Below, in pieces: positions 34,720 to 41,935 of a DNA stretch of 64,000 nucleotides (position 1 is its first letter; each line of letters begins with the position of its first letter). The DNA is from Streptomyces endocoffeicus. GTDB lineage: Bacteria > Actinomycetota > Actinomycetes > Streptomycetales > Streptomycetaceae. A model generated the notes under the pieces. It saw only the letters and a list, made by a program, of their open reading frames with translations, was not told where the DNA came from and did no database searches. The position numbers and the translations under genes are program-made. The stretch lies in assembly GCF_016741935.1 (NCBI RefSeq), contig NZ_JAERRG010000013.1, positions 62,001 to 126,000 of the forward strand. The letters run 5' to 3'.

Positions 34720-35568
34720 ATGGCCGACGCAGCGCCGTACGAGATCCCCACCAGCGTCTTAGAGACGCTGGCGCCCTCAGCGAGGCGGCTCGTACTCAAC
34801 CGGCGCGGATCAACGGTTTGGGAGGTCGAGACGCAGCAGGGCCGGTATGCCGTCAAGCTCGGCTATCCAATCAAAGCAACAAGCGAATGGGAGGCCCAGG
34901 AGTGGACTGCCCTGGCCCCCGGCCGTGAGGGCGCGATCTTGCAGCACCTCAACCGGGACCACGTCAGTTATGGCGACTGGGACCAGGGCACCTGGAACGT
35001 CCAGCCGTGGCACCCGGGCGACAGCCTGTACGACCTTTGGCAGCCGCACCGCGCCGAAGGGGCCTCATCAGAGCCCGACCTAGGTGAAGCGCTGTCGTGT
35101 GCGGAAGCCGTAGCCGCGTTGCACGCCACAGGGTGGGCGCACGGGGACATCCAGCCCGCGCACCTGATCATCAGCGATGAGGGAACAGCGCTCATTGATC
35201 TCGCACTGGCCCAGGGCGGAGACATCCCCGCCGCGTACGACTTCAGCTATCGGGGCTGTCTCGTCCACTACGAGAGCCCCGAGATCTCCCGGAGCGTGCT
35301 GGAGACCGGTACGGCCACCCCGACCATGACAGCGGACGTCTACGCCCTTGGTGCCTCGCTCTTCATCAGCGCTGCCGGACAGCGCCACGTCGCGTATCCC
35401 GACGACGCCAGCCGCAAGGATCAGCGGCAAGCCATCGTGGACGGACCGCACCGCCCGGTGAACGTGCCCGGAGTGCTCGGCAAGCTCATCGAAGTCATGC
35501 TCAGCCCCGATCCGGCCGACCGGCCCACGAGTGCCGAAGTCTGTAAGGAACTGAGCAGCAGGCGCTGA
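34720..35568 (+). CDS. Degenerate Ser/Thr protein kinase-like protein
   Basis: 282 residues, a single kinase fold with no membrane segment. The ATP-anchoring Lys is in Y-A-V-K-L-G-Y (Lys46). The catalytic loop reads H-G-D-I-Q-P-A-H-L-I-I, so the Asp is present but the usual Lys is Gln and the metal-binding Asn is His. The DFG triplet reads D-L-A (A-L-I-D-L-A-L-A). A later Y-E-S-P-E-I, D-V-Y-A-L-G-A-S-L-F and D-R-P-T-S resemble the APE, subdomain IX and XI motifs. It may be a weak or non-canonical kinase, or a pseudokinase. GGAGAGG precedes the ATG. Confidence 0.78.
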   Translation: MADAAPYEIPTSVLETLAPSARRLVLNRRGSTVWEVETQQGRYAVKLGYPIKATSEWEAQEWTALAPGREGAILQHLNRDHVSYGDWDQGTWNVQPWHPGDSLYDLWQPHRAEGASSEPDLGEALSCAEAVAALHATGWAHGDIQPAHLIISDEGTALIDLALAQGGDIPAAYDFSYRGCLVHYESPEISRSVLETGTATPTMTADVYALGASLFISAAGQRHVAYPDDASRKDQRQAIVDGPHRPVNVPGVLGKLIEVMLSPDPADRPTSAEVCKELSSRR

Positions 35569-35580
35569 GCCCCCTTGATC

Positions 35581-35621
35581 GCCCCGCGCATCTGACCTAC
35601 CCCGGGACGGATGGGCGGGGC
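35581..35621 (+). terminator. Terminator of the kinase-like gene
   Basis: GCCCCGCGCATC (35581-35592) pairs with GATGGGCGGGGC (35610-35621), one mismatch, starting 13 bp after the stop. Confidence 0.75.
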
Positions 35622-35640
35622 TCACTGCTGTTCAGGCTGC

Positions 35641-35712
35641 GTTGGTCACGTGACCAACGCATGACCAACAGCGGCCAGGAACGGGCAGAAACACCAGGTG
35701 AGCATGACCAAC
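35641..35712 (+). repeat. GTGACCAAC palindrome and ATGACCAAC repeats near the right end (putative arm-type sites)
   Basis: An 18-bp perfect palindrome GTTGGTCACGTGACCAAC at 35641-35658 is followed by GCATGACCAAC at 35659-35669 and again at 35702-35712. The nonamers match the pair at the left end of the element. Confidence 0.65.
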
Positions 35713-35789
35713 CCTCACGGGCCCGAAAGAGGCCAGAAGGGGATGTCTTCGCAGGTCAGCTAACTAATGGGCTGGTGCCCGAGTGGAGA

Positions 35790-35811
35790 GTTCAAGTCCC
35801 CCCTCGGACAC
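35790..35811 (+). repeat. Right attachment site (22-bp core)
   Basis: Exact copy of the tRNA-Leu 3' segment at 30704-30725, in the same orientation. The rest of the tRNA is not duplicated here: upstream sequence is unrelated except for a short GGTGCCCGAGTGG run. Confidence 0.92.
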
Positions 35812-35816
35812 GTTCT

Positions 35817-35880
35817 TACGTACACGGATGATGCGAGTTGTGACTCAACGGTCACGACCCGCTTCTTCATGTTGTAGGTG
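35817..35880. repeat. 64-bp direct repeat, left copy
   Basis: The 3' end of the left recombinase relic. It matches 61076-61139 in the same orientation with two mismatches in 64 positions (35836 and the AACGG/AGCGG difference). The two copies bracket a 25.2-kb accessory segment. This copy starts 5 bp after the right attachment site of the tRNA element. Confidence 0.9.
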
Positions 35881-36312
35881 AGGGTGAGGCCGAAAGCCTG
35901 GTAGAGAGGGGCTTTGCGGTCGGCGGGGGCGGTGAGAAGCCGGTCGGTGAGGTCACCGAGGTCTTTGACCATGCCGTGGATCTATTCGTCGGTGAGGACG
36001 GTGCGCCGGGCGGCGTTGGCGGCGATGAGCTGTTGCTGTGCGGCGGATTTGTCGGCCTCGGCCTGGCTGATCCATGCGGCGACGGTTGCGGGGTTGGCTC
36101 CGGCGTCGAGTGCTGCGTGGTATTGGTTCAGCCGCCGGTCGCAGTCGGCGATGGTGCGGCGGGCGGCCTTGAGGCCGGGCAAGGCGGGGCCGTGGTTGAA
36201 GGTGCCCTGCATCTTGCGGTCGCACAGGGAGCAGCGGATGAGTCCGGGCAGGGCGTAGGTGCGTGGTGTGGTGCGGGGCTGCGTTCTGCGGGGTGGTGCT
36301 GGCGGCGGTCAT
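35817..36312 (-). pseudogene. Large serine recombinase, C-terminal relic
   Basis: Read on the minus strand, the frame gives R-T-Y-A-L-P-G-L-I-R-C-S-L-C-D-R-K-M-Q-G (the recombinase zinc-ribbon), then a long helix with C-D-R-R-L-N-Q-Y. An in-frame TAG at 35982-35984 interrupts V-L-T-D-E * I-H-G-M-V, after which the normal end resumes with L-T-Y-N-M-K-K-R-V-V-T-V. The catalytic N-terminal domain and most of the middle are missing. This is clearly a dead fragment. Its last 64 bp recur at 61076. Confidence 0.82.
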
Positions 36313-36416
36313 GTCTCCCGGCTTGGGCGCGGGTGAAGGTGGTCTTGCTGATCAGGGGTTCGTGGACGGGCTTGGCGGACCAGACGTGGGTTGACCGGTC
36401 CCGGGTGAGCGAGGCT

Positions 36417-36453
36417 GGTGCGCGGGCGACATCGCCAGGGTCGCCCGCGCACC
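36417..36453 (-). terminator. Terminator of the DJ-1/PfpI-family gene
   Basis: Perfect 14-bp inverted repeat: GGTGCGCGGGCGAC (36417-36430) and GTCGCCCGCGCACC (36440-36453), loop of 9 bases, 6 bp after the stop of the minus-strand gene. The stretch 36313-36416 beyond it shows no gene. Confidence 0.85.
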
Positions 36454-36459
36454 GCGCGC

Positions 36460-37098
36460 TCAGTCCTTTTCCTGGAACAGCTCCCTGGCTCGGGCCGTGA
36501 CCAGCGGGCCGGCCTTCACCACGCTGCCCGCGTCGAAGGGCGGCTGCGGGTCGTACTCCACCATCAGCTGCATGGCCTGCGCTGTCACCTGGTCGGTGAG
36601 CAGCTCTGCCAAGCGCAGAGCCATGTCGATCCCGGAGGAGACGCCAGCGGCAATGATGGTCCGCTGCTCCAGGTGCTCGACCACTCGGGTGGAGGCCGGA
36701 ACGGCACCGAGCTCGGTCAGCTTGTCCATGAAGGCCCAGTGCGTGGTCGCTTCGAGACCGGGCAGCAGTCCTGCGGCCGCCAGGAGCAGAGATCCGGTGC
36801 AGACCGAGGTGGTGAAGCGGCTGGTGGCGTGGACCGACCGCAGCCAGTCGAGCAGGACCTTGTCCTCCAGCAAGTCGAGAACGCCGATCCCACCGGGCAC
36901 GATGACCACATCCGGCGCGACGACCTCGTCGAAGGTCTTGTCGACGGTCAGGCCGAGGTAGCCGTTTTCGGTCCGGACCTCTCCACGCTGATGGCCCACG
37001 AAGGTCACCGTGGTGTCAGGCAGTCGCTGCAACGTTTCGTAGGGCCCCACTGCGTCCAGGGCGGTGAGGCGAGGGAATAAGACGACGGCGATGTTCAT
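36460..37098 (-). CDS. DJ-1/PfpI-family protein, isonitrile hydratase-like
   Basis: 212 residues starting M-N-I-A-V-V-L-F-P; the frame is open further upstream but the family starts here and AGAATCCCC-rich DNA lies ahead. The elbow nucleophile is Cys100 in S-V-C-T-G-S-L-L-L-A-A-A-G-L-L, followed by A-T-T-H-W, and the acid is Asp15 in A-L-D-A-V-G-P-Y. This is the pattern of isonitrile hydratase (InhA of Pseudomonas), which hydrates isonitriles to N-formamides, and of related ThiJ-type proteins. It diverges from an ArsR-family regulator gene at 37295, so the pair forms an inducible unit. True substrate is unproven. Confidence 0.82.
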   Translation of the reverse strand: MNIAVVLFPRLTALDAVGPYETLQRLPDTTVTFVGHQRGEVRTENGYLGLTVDKTFDEVVAPDVVIVPGGIGVLDLLEDKVLLDWLRSVHATSRFTTSVCTGSLLLAAAGLLPGLEATTHWAFMDKLTELGAVPASTRVVEHLEQRTIIAAGVSSGIDMALRLAELLTDQVTAQAMQLMVEYDPQPPFDAGSVVKAGPLVTARARELFQEKD

Positions 37099-37232
37099 TT
37101 GGGGATTCTTTCGTGTTCGGCCGGATCGATGTCGGCAGCTGTCAGGTGACGTACTCGAAGGCCCGGAACTGGCGCGGGGCAACGCTTGTCCCGCGGTCGC
37201 AGGGGCTGCGAGCGCGCGAGAGGACAAAGTTG

Positions 37233-37248
37233 TACGATGCGCTTCGTA
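37233..37248. promoter_or_regulatory. Candidate ArsR operator in the divergent spacer
   Basis: TACGA (37233-37237) and TCGTA (37244-37248) form an inverted repeat with six bases between. A nearby GTACGAC and GTACCACG add partial half-sites up to 37270. Position between the two divergent genes suits autoregulation. Confidence 0.5.
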
Positions 37249-37294
37249 GTACGACGGGGACCGTACCACGAATGGGCTAGGTAGAGTTGACGTC

Positions 37295-37597
37295 ATGCGA
37301 ACGCTGCCTCATCCCGCGACGGAAGCGGTCCGGCTTGACACGGTCCTCGCCGCGCTCGCCGACCCCTTGCGCCGACGCATCGTGCGTCAGCTTTCCGAAG
37401 GGGACGAGGCGCAAGCTTGTGGTGCGTTCGACCTGCCGGTCACCAAATCGACGTCGACCCATCACTTCCGGGTGCTCCGCGAGGCGGGCGTCATCACGCA
37501 GTACTACCGCGGCAACAAGATCCTCAACCAGATGCGTGCAGACGACTTGGAAGCCCGCTTCCCGGGCCTGTTGCAAGCGATCCTGGCCGCAGAGTAG
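37295..37597 (+). CDS. ArsR-family winged-helix transcriptional regulator
   Basis: 100 residues. The fold is recognisable from A-L-A-D-P-L-R-R-R-I-V-R-Q-L and the recognition-helix region S-T-S-T-H-H-F-R-V-L-R-E-A-G-V-I. It lacks the Cys-x-x-x-Cys metal box of classical ArsR, having a single Cys at about 43, so it probably senses an organic ligand or redox state. It likely controls the divergent DJ-1/PfpI-family gene. Confidence 0.87.
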   Translation: MRTLPHPATEAVRLDTVLAALADPLRRRIVRQLSEGDEAQACGAFDLPVTKSTSTHHFRVLREAGVITQYYRGNKILNQMRADDLEARFPGLLQAILAAE

Positions 37598-37951
37598 GTG
37601 ACGAGTCAGGGATCGGTGCAAGGGTGCCGGCGCAAGGCGGATTCCGCCGCCGGTCCGGATGCGCACCGGCCGGGGTGACGCCTGGACCGGTTCGGGCCGG
37701 TACTCGGGCCGTGTGCTGGTGGGTGCGACGACGACGCGTTCGGCCGGCGGACGGGCCGGTTGATGACCGAGCGGTCTTTCCGCGCTCGCGACGCGACCTC
37801 TGTGATCGTCGTGTCGGAGGAGCGGGCCAACACGATCGCGTCCCGCGTGCACTCCTCCGAATACCGCCTCGACTACTGACTGCCCACCTGGCACTACTTC
37901 CTCTGGAACCTCACGTCCCCGTGGCGGCCTTTCCGTCGAGAACACCCATGC
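37598..37951. other. 354-bp stretch without an intact gene
   Basis: Frames on both strands are short. One plus-strand piece (about 37760-37880) reads like the end of a coding region with an in-frame stop followed by W-H-Y-F-L-W-N-L-T-S-P-W-R, suggesting a decayed gene I cannot name. Confidence 0.4.
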
Positions 37952-38362
37952 TCAGACCTCCTCGTCCGTAGCGTTCTTGGCCGCATTGATGAGGTGCGTG
38001 ACAGTGGCGACGTCGAAGTACTCTTCGATTCGCGTGATCTTCCGGTCGTTGACCGCGATGTACATCGCCGCGTCGAGCCCCACCTGTTCCCCGTCGGGCA
38101 ACTGCCCCCGCAGGACGTGCTGTTGGAAGACACCGGCGCCGACATCGGCCCGCCGGGTAACGTCGAAGCGCATGCCGTGAATGGCTCCACCGAGCAAGCC
38201 CAGTACGACGAGATTGTCCTCGAGCCCCTGATCGCCGGCGCCGTCGTTGTGCCAGATCGCGACGTCCGAGGCGTAGATGCCGCGGACGGCGTCGACGTCG
38301 CCGCGCTCCACAGCTCGGAAGAAGTTGTCGACGACGGTGATGTTCGTACTGCTTTCAGGCAT
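37952..38362 (-). CDS. SnoaL/NTF2-like small protein
   Basis: 136 residues; start at 38362 with CTGGAG upstream. It begins with V-V-D-N-F-F-R-A-V-E-R-G-D-V-D-A-V-R-G-I-Y, the standard first helix of SnoaL-like polyketide-cyclase/limonene-epoxide-hydrolase-type folds, and ends with K-I-T-R-I-E-E-Y-F-D. Members are small isomerases, hydrolases or binding proteins. It is the last gene of the minus-strand run that begins with the amidohydrolase at 41700; 86 bp separate it from the MBL-fold gene. Confidence 0.85.
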   Translation of the reverse strand: MPESSTNITVVDNFFRAVERGDVDAVRGIYASDVAIWHNDGAGDQGLEDNLVVLGLLGGAIHGMRFDVTRRADVGAGVFQQHVLRGQLPDGEQVGLDAAMYIAVNDRKITRIEEYFDVATVTHLINAAKNATDEEV

Positions 38363-38448
38363 GAGTGTCTCCAGGAGATGGACCCAGGGATGGGCGAATT
38401 GTGTGTCAGCAGGCAATGGCCGGTGCGCGACCAGCGAAGACGGCGGAC

Positions 38449-39288
38449 TCAGTCCCCCATGGCCGCGAGGATGAGATCGAGCACGGATTGGTCGGGGCAG
38501 GGTGGGACCGGTGCCTCAGCCAGCGAGCCGAGGATTTCGCAGGCTTCGTCGACGCGATTGGCGTGGATGGGAGGGCTGTGGCCGGTGAGAACGACGCTCG
38601 GGTCGAGCCTCTGGAGCGTGGTGACATTGGCGGCGAAGCGGCACGGGTCCGCCATGCTGACCCAAGGCGCCAGGCCGTGGATCCCGAACAGGGTCATCCC
38701 GTCGCGCCAGGCCTGCTGGTCGAGTTCGCGGACGTCCTGCGTCAGCGCACTGCCTGGTGTTCCGGGGATGGCGGTGGCGAACGTGTCGGTGGCCCACATC
38801 ATTCGGCTACGCGTATCGAAGACGGACAATGTGGACGGTGAGTCGAAGATCGGCGGCCGGAGCACGGCCAGTTGCCGGTCGCCGATGTCGACGGTGTCTC
38901 CGTCGGCCACCCACCTGCAGCGGTGCAGCGGGAAATCGTAGACACAGCTGAACCGTTCGACCAGTGCCCAGCTGCACAGCAGTGTCGCGTTGGGACAACG
39001 CGCCATAACCGTTTCCAGGTTGCCCGTGTGGTCGGCGTCCTCGTGCGAGACGAACACCCAGCGAACGTCCTCCGGCTCCACAATGGAGAAGACGTCGTCG
39101 AGCCACTGCCGGCGGTTGCGAGGCGAGCCGGTGTCGATGATGACGGGCTCCTGGCCGGTCAGCACGGCGGAGTTGATGGGAACGCAGAGGGGCTGGCCGA
39201 GCGCGAACTGTACGTCCTGGATGAGGTGCACATCCGGTCCGATGCGCTGGAACGGGTGGTGCTCGAACCTGAGTTCTTCGGCAGGCAT
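38449..39288 (-). CDS. Metallo-beta-lactamase-fold hydrolase, flavodiiron-like site
   Basis: 279 residues starting M-P-A-E-E-L-R-F-E-H. The metal motif is S-H-E-D-A-D-H-T-G-N (His82, Asp84, Asp86, His87), so an Asp takes the place usually held by His or Glu, reminiscent of flavodiiron-type domains. A later V-L-T-G-H-S-P supplies the C-terminal His. The flavodoxin domain of flavodiiron proteins is absent. It probably hydrolyses a lactone or thioester intermediate of the operon's pathway, or uses a non-heme iron pair; the sequence does not decide. Confidence 0.82.
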   Translation of the reverse strand: MPAEELRFEHHPFQRIGPDVHLIQDVQFALGQPLCVPINSAVLTGQEPVIIDTGSPRNRRQWLDDVFSIVEPEDVRWVFVSHEDADHTGNLETVMARCPNATLLCSWALVERFSCVYDFPLHRCRWVADGDTVDIGDRQLAVLRPPIFDSPSTLSVFDTRSRMMWATDTFATAIPGTPGSALTQDVRELDQQAWRDGMTLFGIHGLAPWVSMADPCRFAANVTTLQRLDPSVVLTGHSPPIHANRVDEACEILGSLAEAPVPPCPDQSVLDLILAAMGD

Positions 39289-39317
39289 CGTTGCCTCCTG
39301 ATCTGCGGAACGATCCC

Positions 39318-40307
39318 TCAAACCGTCGGCGCGACCTCGGTCATCAGGGTCTCCATCTTCCCGATGAGCTCCTTGACCGAGCGGAAGACCGGCTTCATCT
39401 CGATCACGCTGACCCCGGCGTCGCGATACTCCCGGCACCGTGCGGCGATCTCGTCCGGTGTGCCGACCAGGTTGCGGACCGGCAAGTGGTCGCCGAAGGC
39501 GTTCTCCAGGGTGCCCCGGCAGGCCGCCCGCGCTGCCGCGGCGGTGTCGTCCATGCGCCAGAACAGGTCGAGTACGCACTCCGGTGGCCGGTGCCCCGAT
39601 TCGGCGAGCGCGGCCAGGCCGCCGGCGACCTCATCGGGGGTGGCGTGGTTGGGCAGCCACAAGTGGCCGCCCCGGGCCGTACGCCGCAATGCGGCGGGCG
39701 AGTTACCGGCGATCAGGATCGGCGGCCCCCCGGCCTGTGCCGGCTTGGGGAATACCTCGATGTCCTTGAAGTGGACCAACTCCCCATCGTAGGAAGCGCG
39801 GTCGTCGGTCCAAATGCGCCTGAGCGCCGCGAGTTGCTCGTCGGCGAGCCGGCCACGTTTTGTCACGTCCACGCCGAGCGCGGCCATCTCCACCGTGGCA
39901 TTGCGGGAGAGCGCTTTGAGGACCTGCGGGTCACGGTCGGTGCCGGACAGCCCGACACCGATTCCCAGGAGCATCCGCCCGCCGGAGAGCTGGTCGAGCG
40001 TGGCGATCTGTTTGGCCGCGAGGATGGTCTCGCGCACCGGCAGCAGCATGACGCTGGTCAGCAGCCGGATCGTGGAGGTGATCCCGGCGACGTAGCCGAA
40101 CGTGGTGAGCGGCTCGAACACGGTTCGACGGTCATTTCGGCCATCGTCGTCCTCGGCACCGCAGCCGAGCCACACGCCATCGAAGACGATGTGGTCCTGC
40201 ATCGACACGGCCCAGAACCCGAGTTCCTCGGCGGCCTGGGCGACATCGCGGATCGCGGCAGTGTCCCCGACGCGGTTGGACTGTGGTAGTGCCACTGCGA
40301 ATTTCAC
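39318..40307 (-). CDS. Luciferase-like (LLM class) F420-type oxidoreductase
   Basis: 329 residues from GTG 40307, with GGAGG 9 bp upstream (an ATG ten codons earlier has no ribosome site). The start K-F-A-V-A-L-P-Q, the block S-V-M-L-L-P-V-R-E-T-I-L-A-A-K-Q and L-S-G-G-R-M-L-L-G-I-G-V-G are hallmarks of bacterial-luciferase-like TIM barrels, and the last is typical of F420-dependent members. Three genes upstream in the same direction is a cofC-fbiC pair able to make F420, which supports F420 use. It would reduce or oxygenate the pathway substrate after the amidohydrolase step. Confidence 0.88.
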   Translation of the reverse strand: MKFAVALPQSNRVGDTAAIRDVAQAAEELGFWAVSMQDHIVFDGVWLGCGAEDDDGRNDRRTVFEPLTTFGYVAGITSTIRLLTSVMLLPVRETILAAKQIATLDQLSGGRMLLGIGVGLSGTDRDPQVLKALSRNATVEMAALGVDVTKRGRLADEQLAALRRIWTDDRASYDGELVHFKDIEVFPKPAQAGGPPILIAGNSPAALRRTARGGHLWLPNHATPDEVAGGLAALAESGHRPPECVLDLFWRMDDTAAAARAACRGTLENAFGDHLPVRNLVGTPDEIAARCREYRDAGVSVIEMKPVFRSVKELIGKMETLMTEVAPTV

Positions 40308-40347
40308 GGTCTCGTCCTCCAAGTTGTGGATTGGCAAAGAGAATCGT

Positions 40348-41700
40348 TCAGTTCTGCGGCAGCCAGGACGGAGTCATGCCGCTCGCACGCAGCACGTGGT
40401 CACGGGAGCGCTCCGCGTCGGCCCGGAGCCGGGCGAGGTCGACCCCGACGAGCTTGCCGGCCCGCTTGCGGATCTCGCCGCGGACGATCACCGTGTCGAC
40501 ATTGGCCGTGTCGGCACTGGTCACCACGGTGGCGACGGGGTCGACCAAGGGCATCGTGTTGATGTCATCCGCCCGGATCAAGACGATGTCCGCGTCCTTA
40601 CCGGGAGCCAGGGTCCCGATGCGATCGGCCAGTCCACAGGCCTGGGCACCGGCACGTGTCGCGAAGCCGAGCACGTCCGCATGGGTGAGTGCCGGCGCGA
40701 ATGCGACATCGACATCGTCGCCGAACGAGGAGATGCGGCCCTGGGCGAGCGCGGTCCGCATCTGGGTGAACATATCGCCGGGGACCGAGGTGGCGACGTC
40801 GATGCTCAGCGAGGGCGTCACCCCTTGCTCCAGCATTCGCGTGATCGGTGGATGGCCGTGCCCCATGAGCATCTCGACGTACGGAGCGACCGAGGCGGAA
40901 CCACCGGTGCGTTTGATCATCGCGAGCTCGTCGTCGGTACTGGTGTTGGCGTGGACGTAGGTGGTGTCCGGGCCGAGCAACCCCGCGCGGTCGAGCTCGG
41001 CGATCGCCTGTCCGTGCACGCCCGTGATCCGCATCCCGACGTGGACGGAGATCCTGGCTTCCAACTCGCGAGCAAGCCGCCAGTCATGCACGCACACCTC
41101 GGGGCGGCTCACTCCTGGCCCGCGGACGGCAAGGGCGAAGGTAAGGAGATCGTCCTCCGATGAGAAGTACTGCTCGCGGATACGGCGGGCGTCCGCTGGA
41201 TGGCCGAGTTCGCTGTAGGCCCACCACTCGCCACCCGCCGGCGTCCCGTGGGCGTACATCGCACGGATACCGGCCGCGCGCAACGCTGTGATGCCGGCGT
41301 CCGCGTGCTCGGGCGTGTTGTTGCAATGCGACCAGTCCACGATCGTGGTGATGCCCGCGTTGAGGGCCTCGAGCGCGCCGAGCAGGTTCCCGGTGTAGAC
41401 GTCCTCGGAGCGGTAGGCGGGGCCGATGGCACCGATCACCTGGGCGAGGTATCCGTCCAGCGTGCACGCCGGCAGTACGCCGCGCAGCACGGTCTCCCAC
41501 ATGTGCCGATGGGTGTCGACGAACCCCGGGACGACGACAGTTCCCGCGGCGTCGAGGGTTTCCGCGTCTGTCACGGGGAGATCCGGACCGATCTGAGCGA
41601 TCTTCCCGTCCTCGACGAGTACGTCAGCGCGGGGCAGATCGCCCAGTGCCGGGTCGAGGGTCAGGACGAATCCGTTCTTGAGCAGCAGTCTTGACGGCAT
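40348..41700 (-). CDS. Amidohydrolase, TRZ/ATZ (cytosine/guanine deaminase-like) family
   Basis: 450 residues. The beta-sandwich start L-L-L-K-N-G-F-V-L-T-L-D is followed by the metal pair V-D-T-H-R-H-M-W-E-T. Further ligands are in I-S-V-H-V-G-M, Y-V-H-A-N and the late S-L-S-I-D-V-A-T. G-T-L-A-P-G-K-D-A-D-I-V-L-I closes the sandwich, as in deaminases and chlorohydrolases of N-heterocycles. It is the first gene of a four-gene run and has a distinctive promoter motif 112 bp upstream shared with the second catabolic operon. A heterocyclic or guanidino substrate is plausible. Confidence 0.88.
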   Translation of the reverse strand: MPSRLLLKNGFVLTLDPALGDLPRADVLVEDGKIAQIGPDLPVTDAETLDAAGTVVVPGFVDTHRHMWETVLRGVLPACTLDGYLAQVIGAIGPAYRSEDVYTGNLLGALEALNAGITTIVDWSHCNNTPEHADAGITALRAAGIRAMYAHGTPAGGEWWAYSELGHPADARRIREQYFSSEDDLLTFALAVRGPGVSRPEVCVHDWRLARELEARISVHVGMRITGVHGQAIAELDRAGLLGPDTTYVHANTSTDDELAMIKRTGGSASVAPYVEMLMGHGHPPITRMLEQGVTPSLSIDVATSVPGDMFTQMRTALAQGRISSFGDDVDVAFAPALTHADVLGFATRAGAQACGLADRIGTLAPGKDADIVLIRADDINTMPLVDPVATVVTSADTANVDTVIVRGEIRKRAGKLVGVDLARLRADAERSRDHVLRASGMTPSWLPQN

Positions 41701-41811
41701 TGTTCAGCCTCCGTTGTTCGGTGTGCAGAGGGGCAACAGGGTTCCGGCGTCGGCCGATCGCCGCTGAAGCGTTCTGCCACAGCTGGATTTGTTTATAATA
41801 ACTAGCTAGTA

Positions 41812-41835
41812 GCATGTCAATGATACTTTCGAAAA
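41812..41835 (-). promoter_or_regulatory. Shared promoter/operator motif, copy A
   Basis: GCATGTCAATG at 41812-41822, five bases, then TTTCGAAA through 41835. A 10-bp palindrome ACTAGCTAGT (41801-41810) adjoins it. The same motif with identical spacing (20 of 24 positions) occurs at 49799-49822, upstream of the other catabolic operon. The region is AT-rich against its surroundings. Confidence 0.6.
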
Positions 41836-41935
41836 TAGCTCCGCGGCGAGCACAGGGGGTATCCAGGGCGGCACGGGGACGGGGCGGGCGCCACGGTGGC
41901 TCCCCAGTCCGGGGTGACCCGGGCGTCACCACCGG

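Larger units (their letters stand above)
30704..35811. mobile_element. Decayed integrative element inserted at tRNA-Leu(GAG), about 5.1 kb
   Basis: Bounded by identical 22-bp core repeats (30704-30725 and 35790-35811). Just inside the left end lies a truncated tyrosine integrase on the minus strand. Inside both ends are GTGACCAAC-type repeats that look like integrase arm sites. Between are a TPR regulator, four overlapping small genes, a glycine-rich-domain-like gene and a kinase-like gene. There is no excisionase, replication initiator or FtsK/Tra-type transfer gene, so compared with actinomycete integrative conjugative elements it is a remnant or a satellite that depends on a helper. Base composition is lower in G+C (especially 31730-34000) than the flanking chromosome, which supports transfer. 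Confidence 0.85.

Noticed and set aside
35760..35811. Second tRNA-like gene at the right end of the element
   Set aside because: Only the last 22 bases match the tRNA; upstream arms cannot fold, so it is an attachment-site copy.
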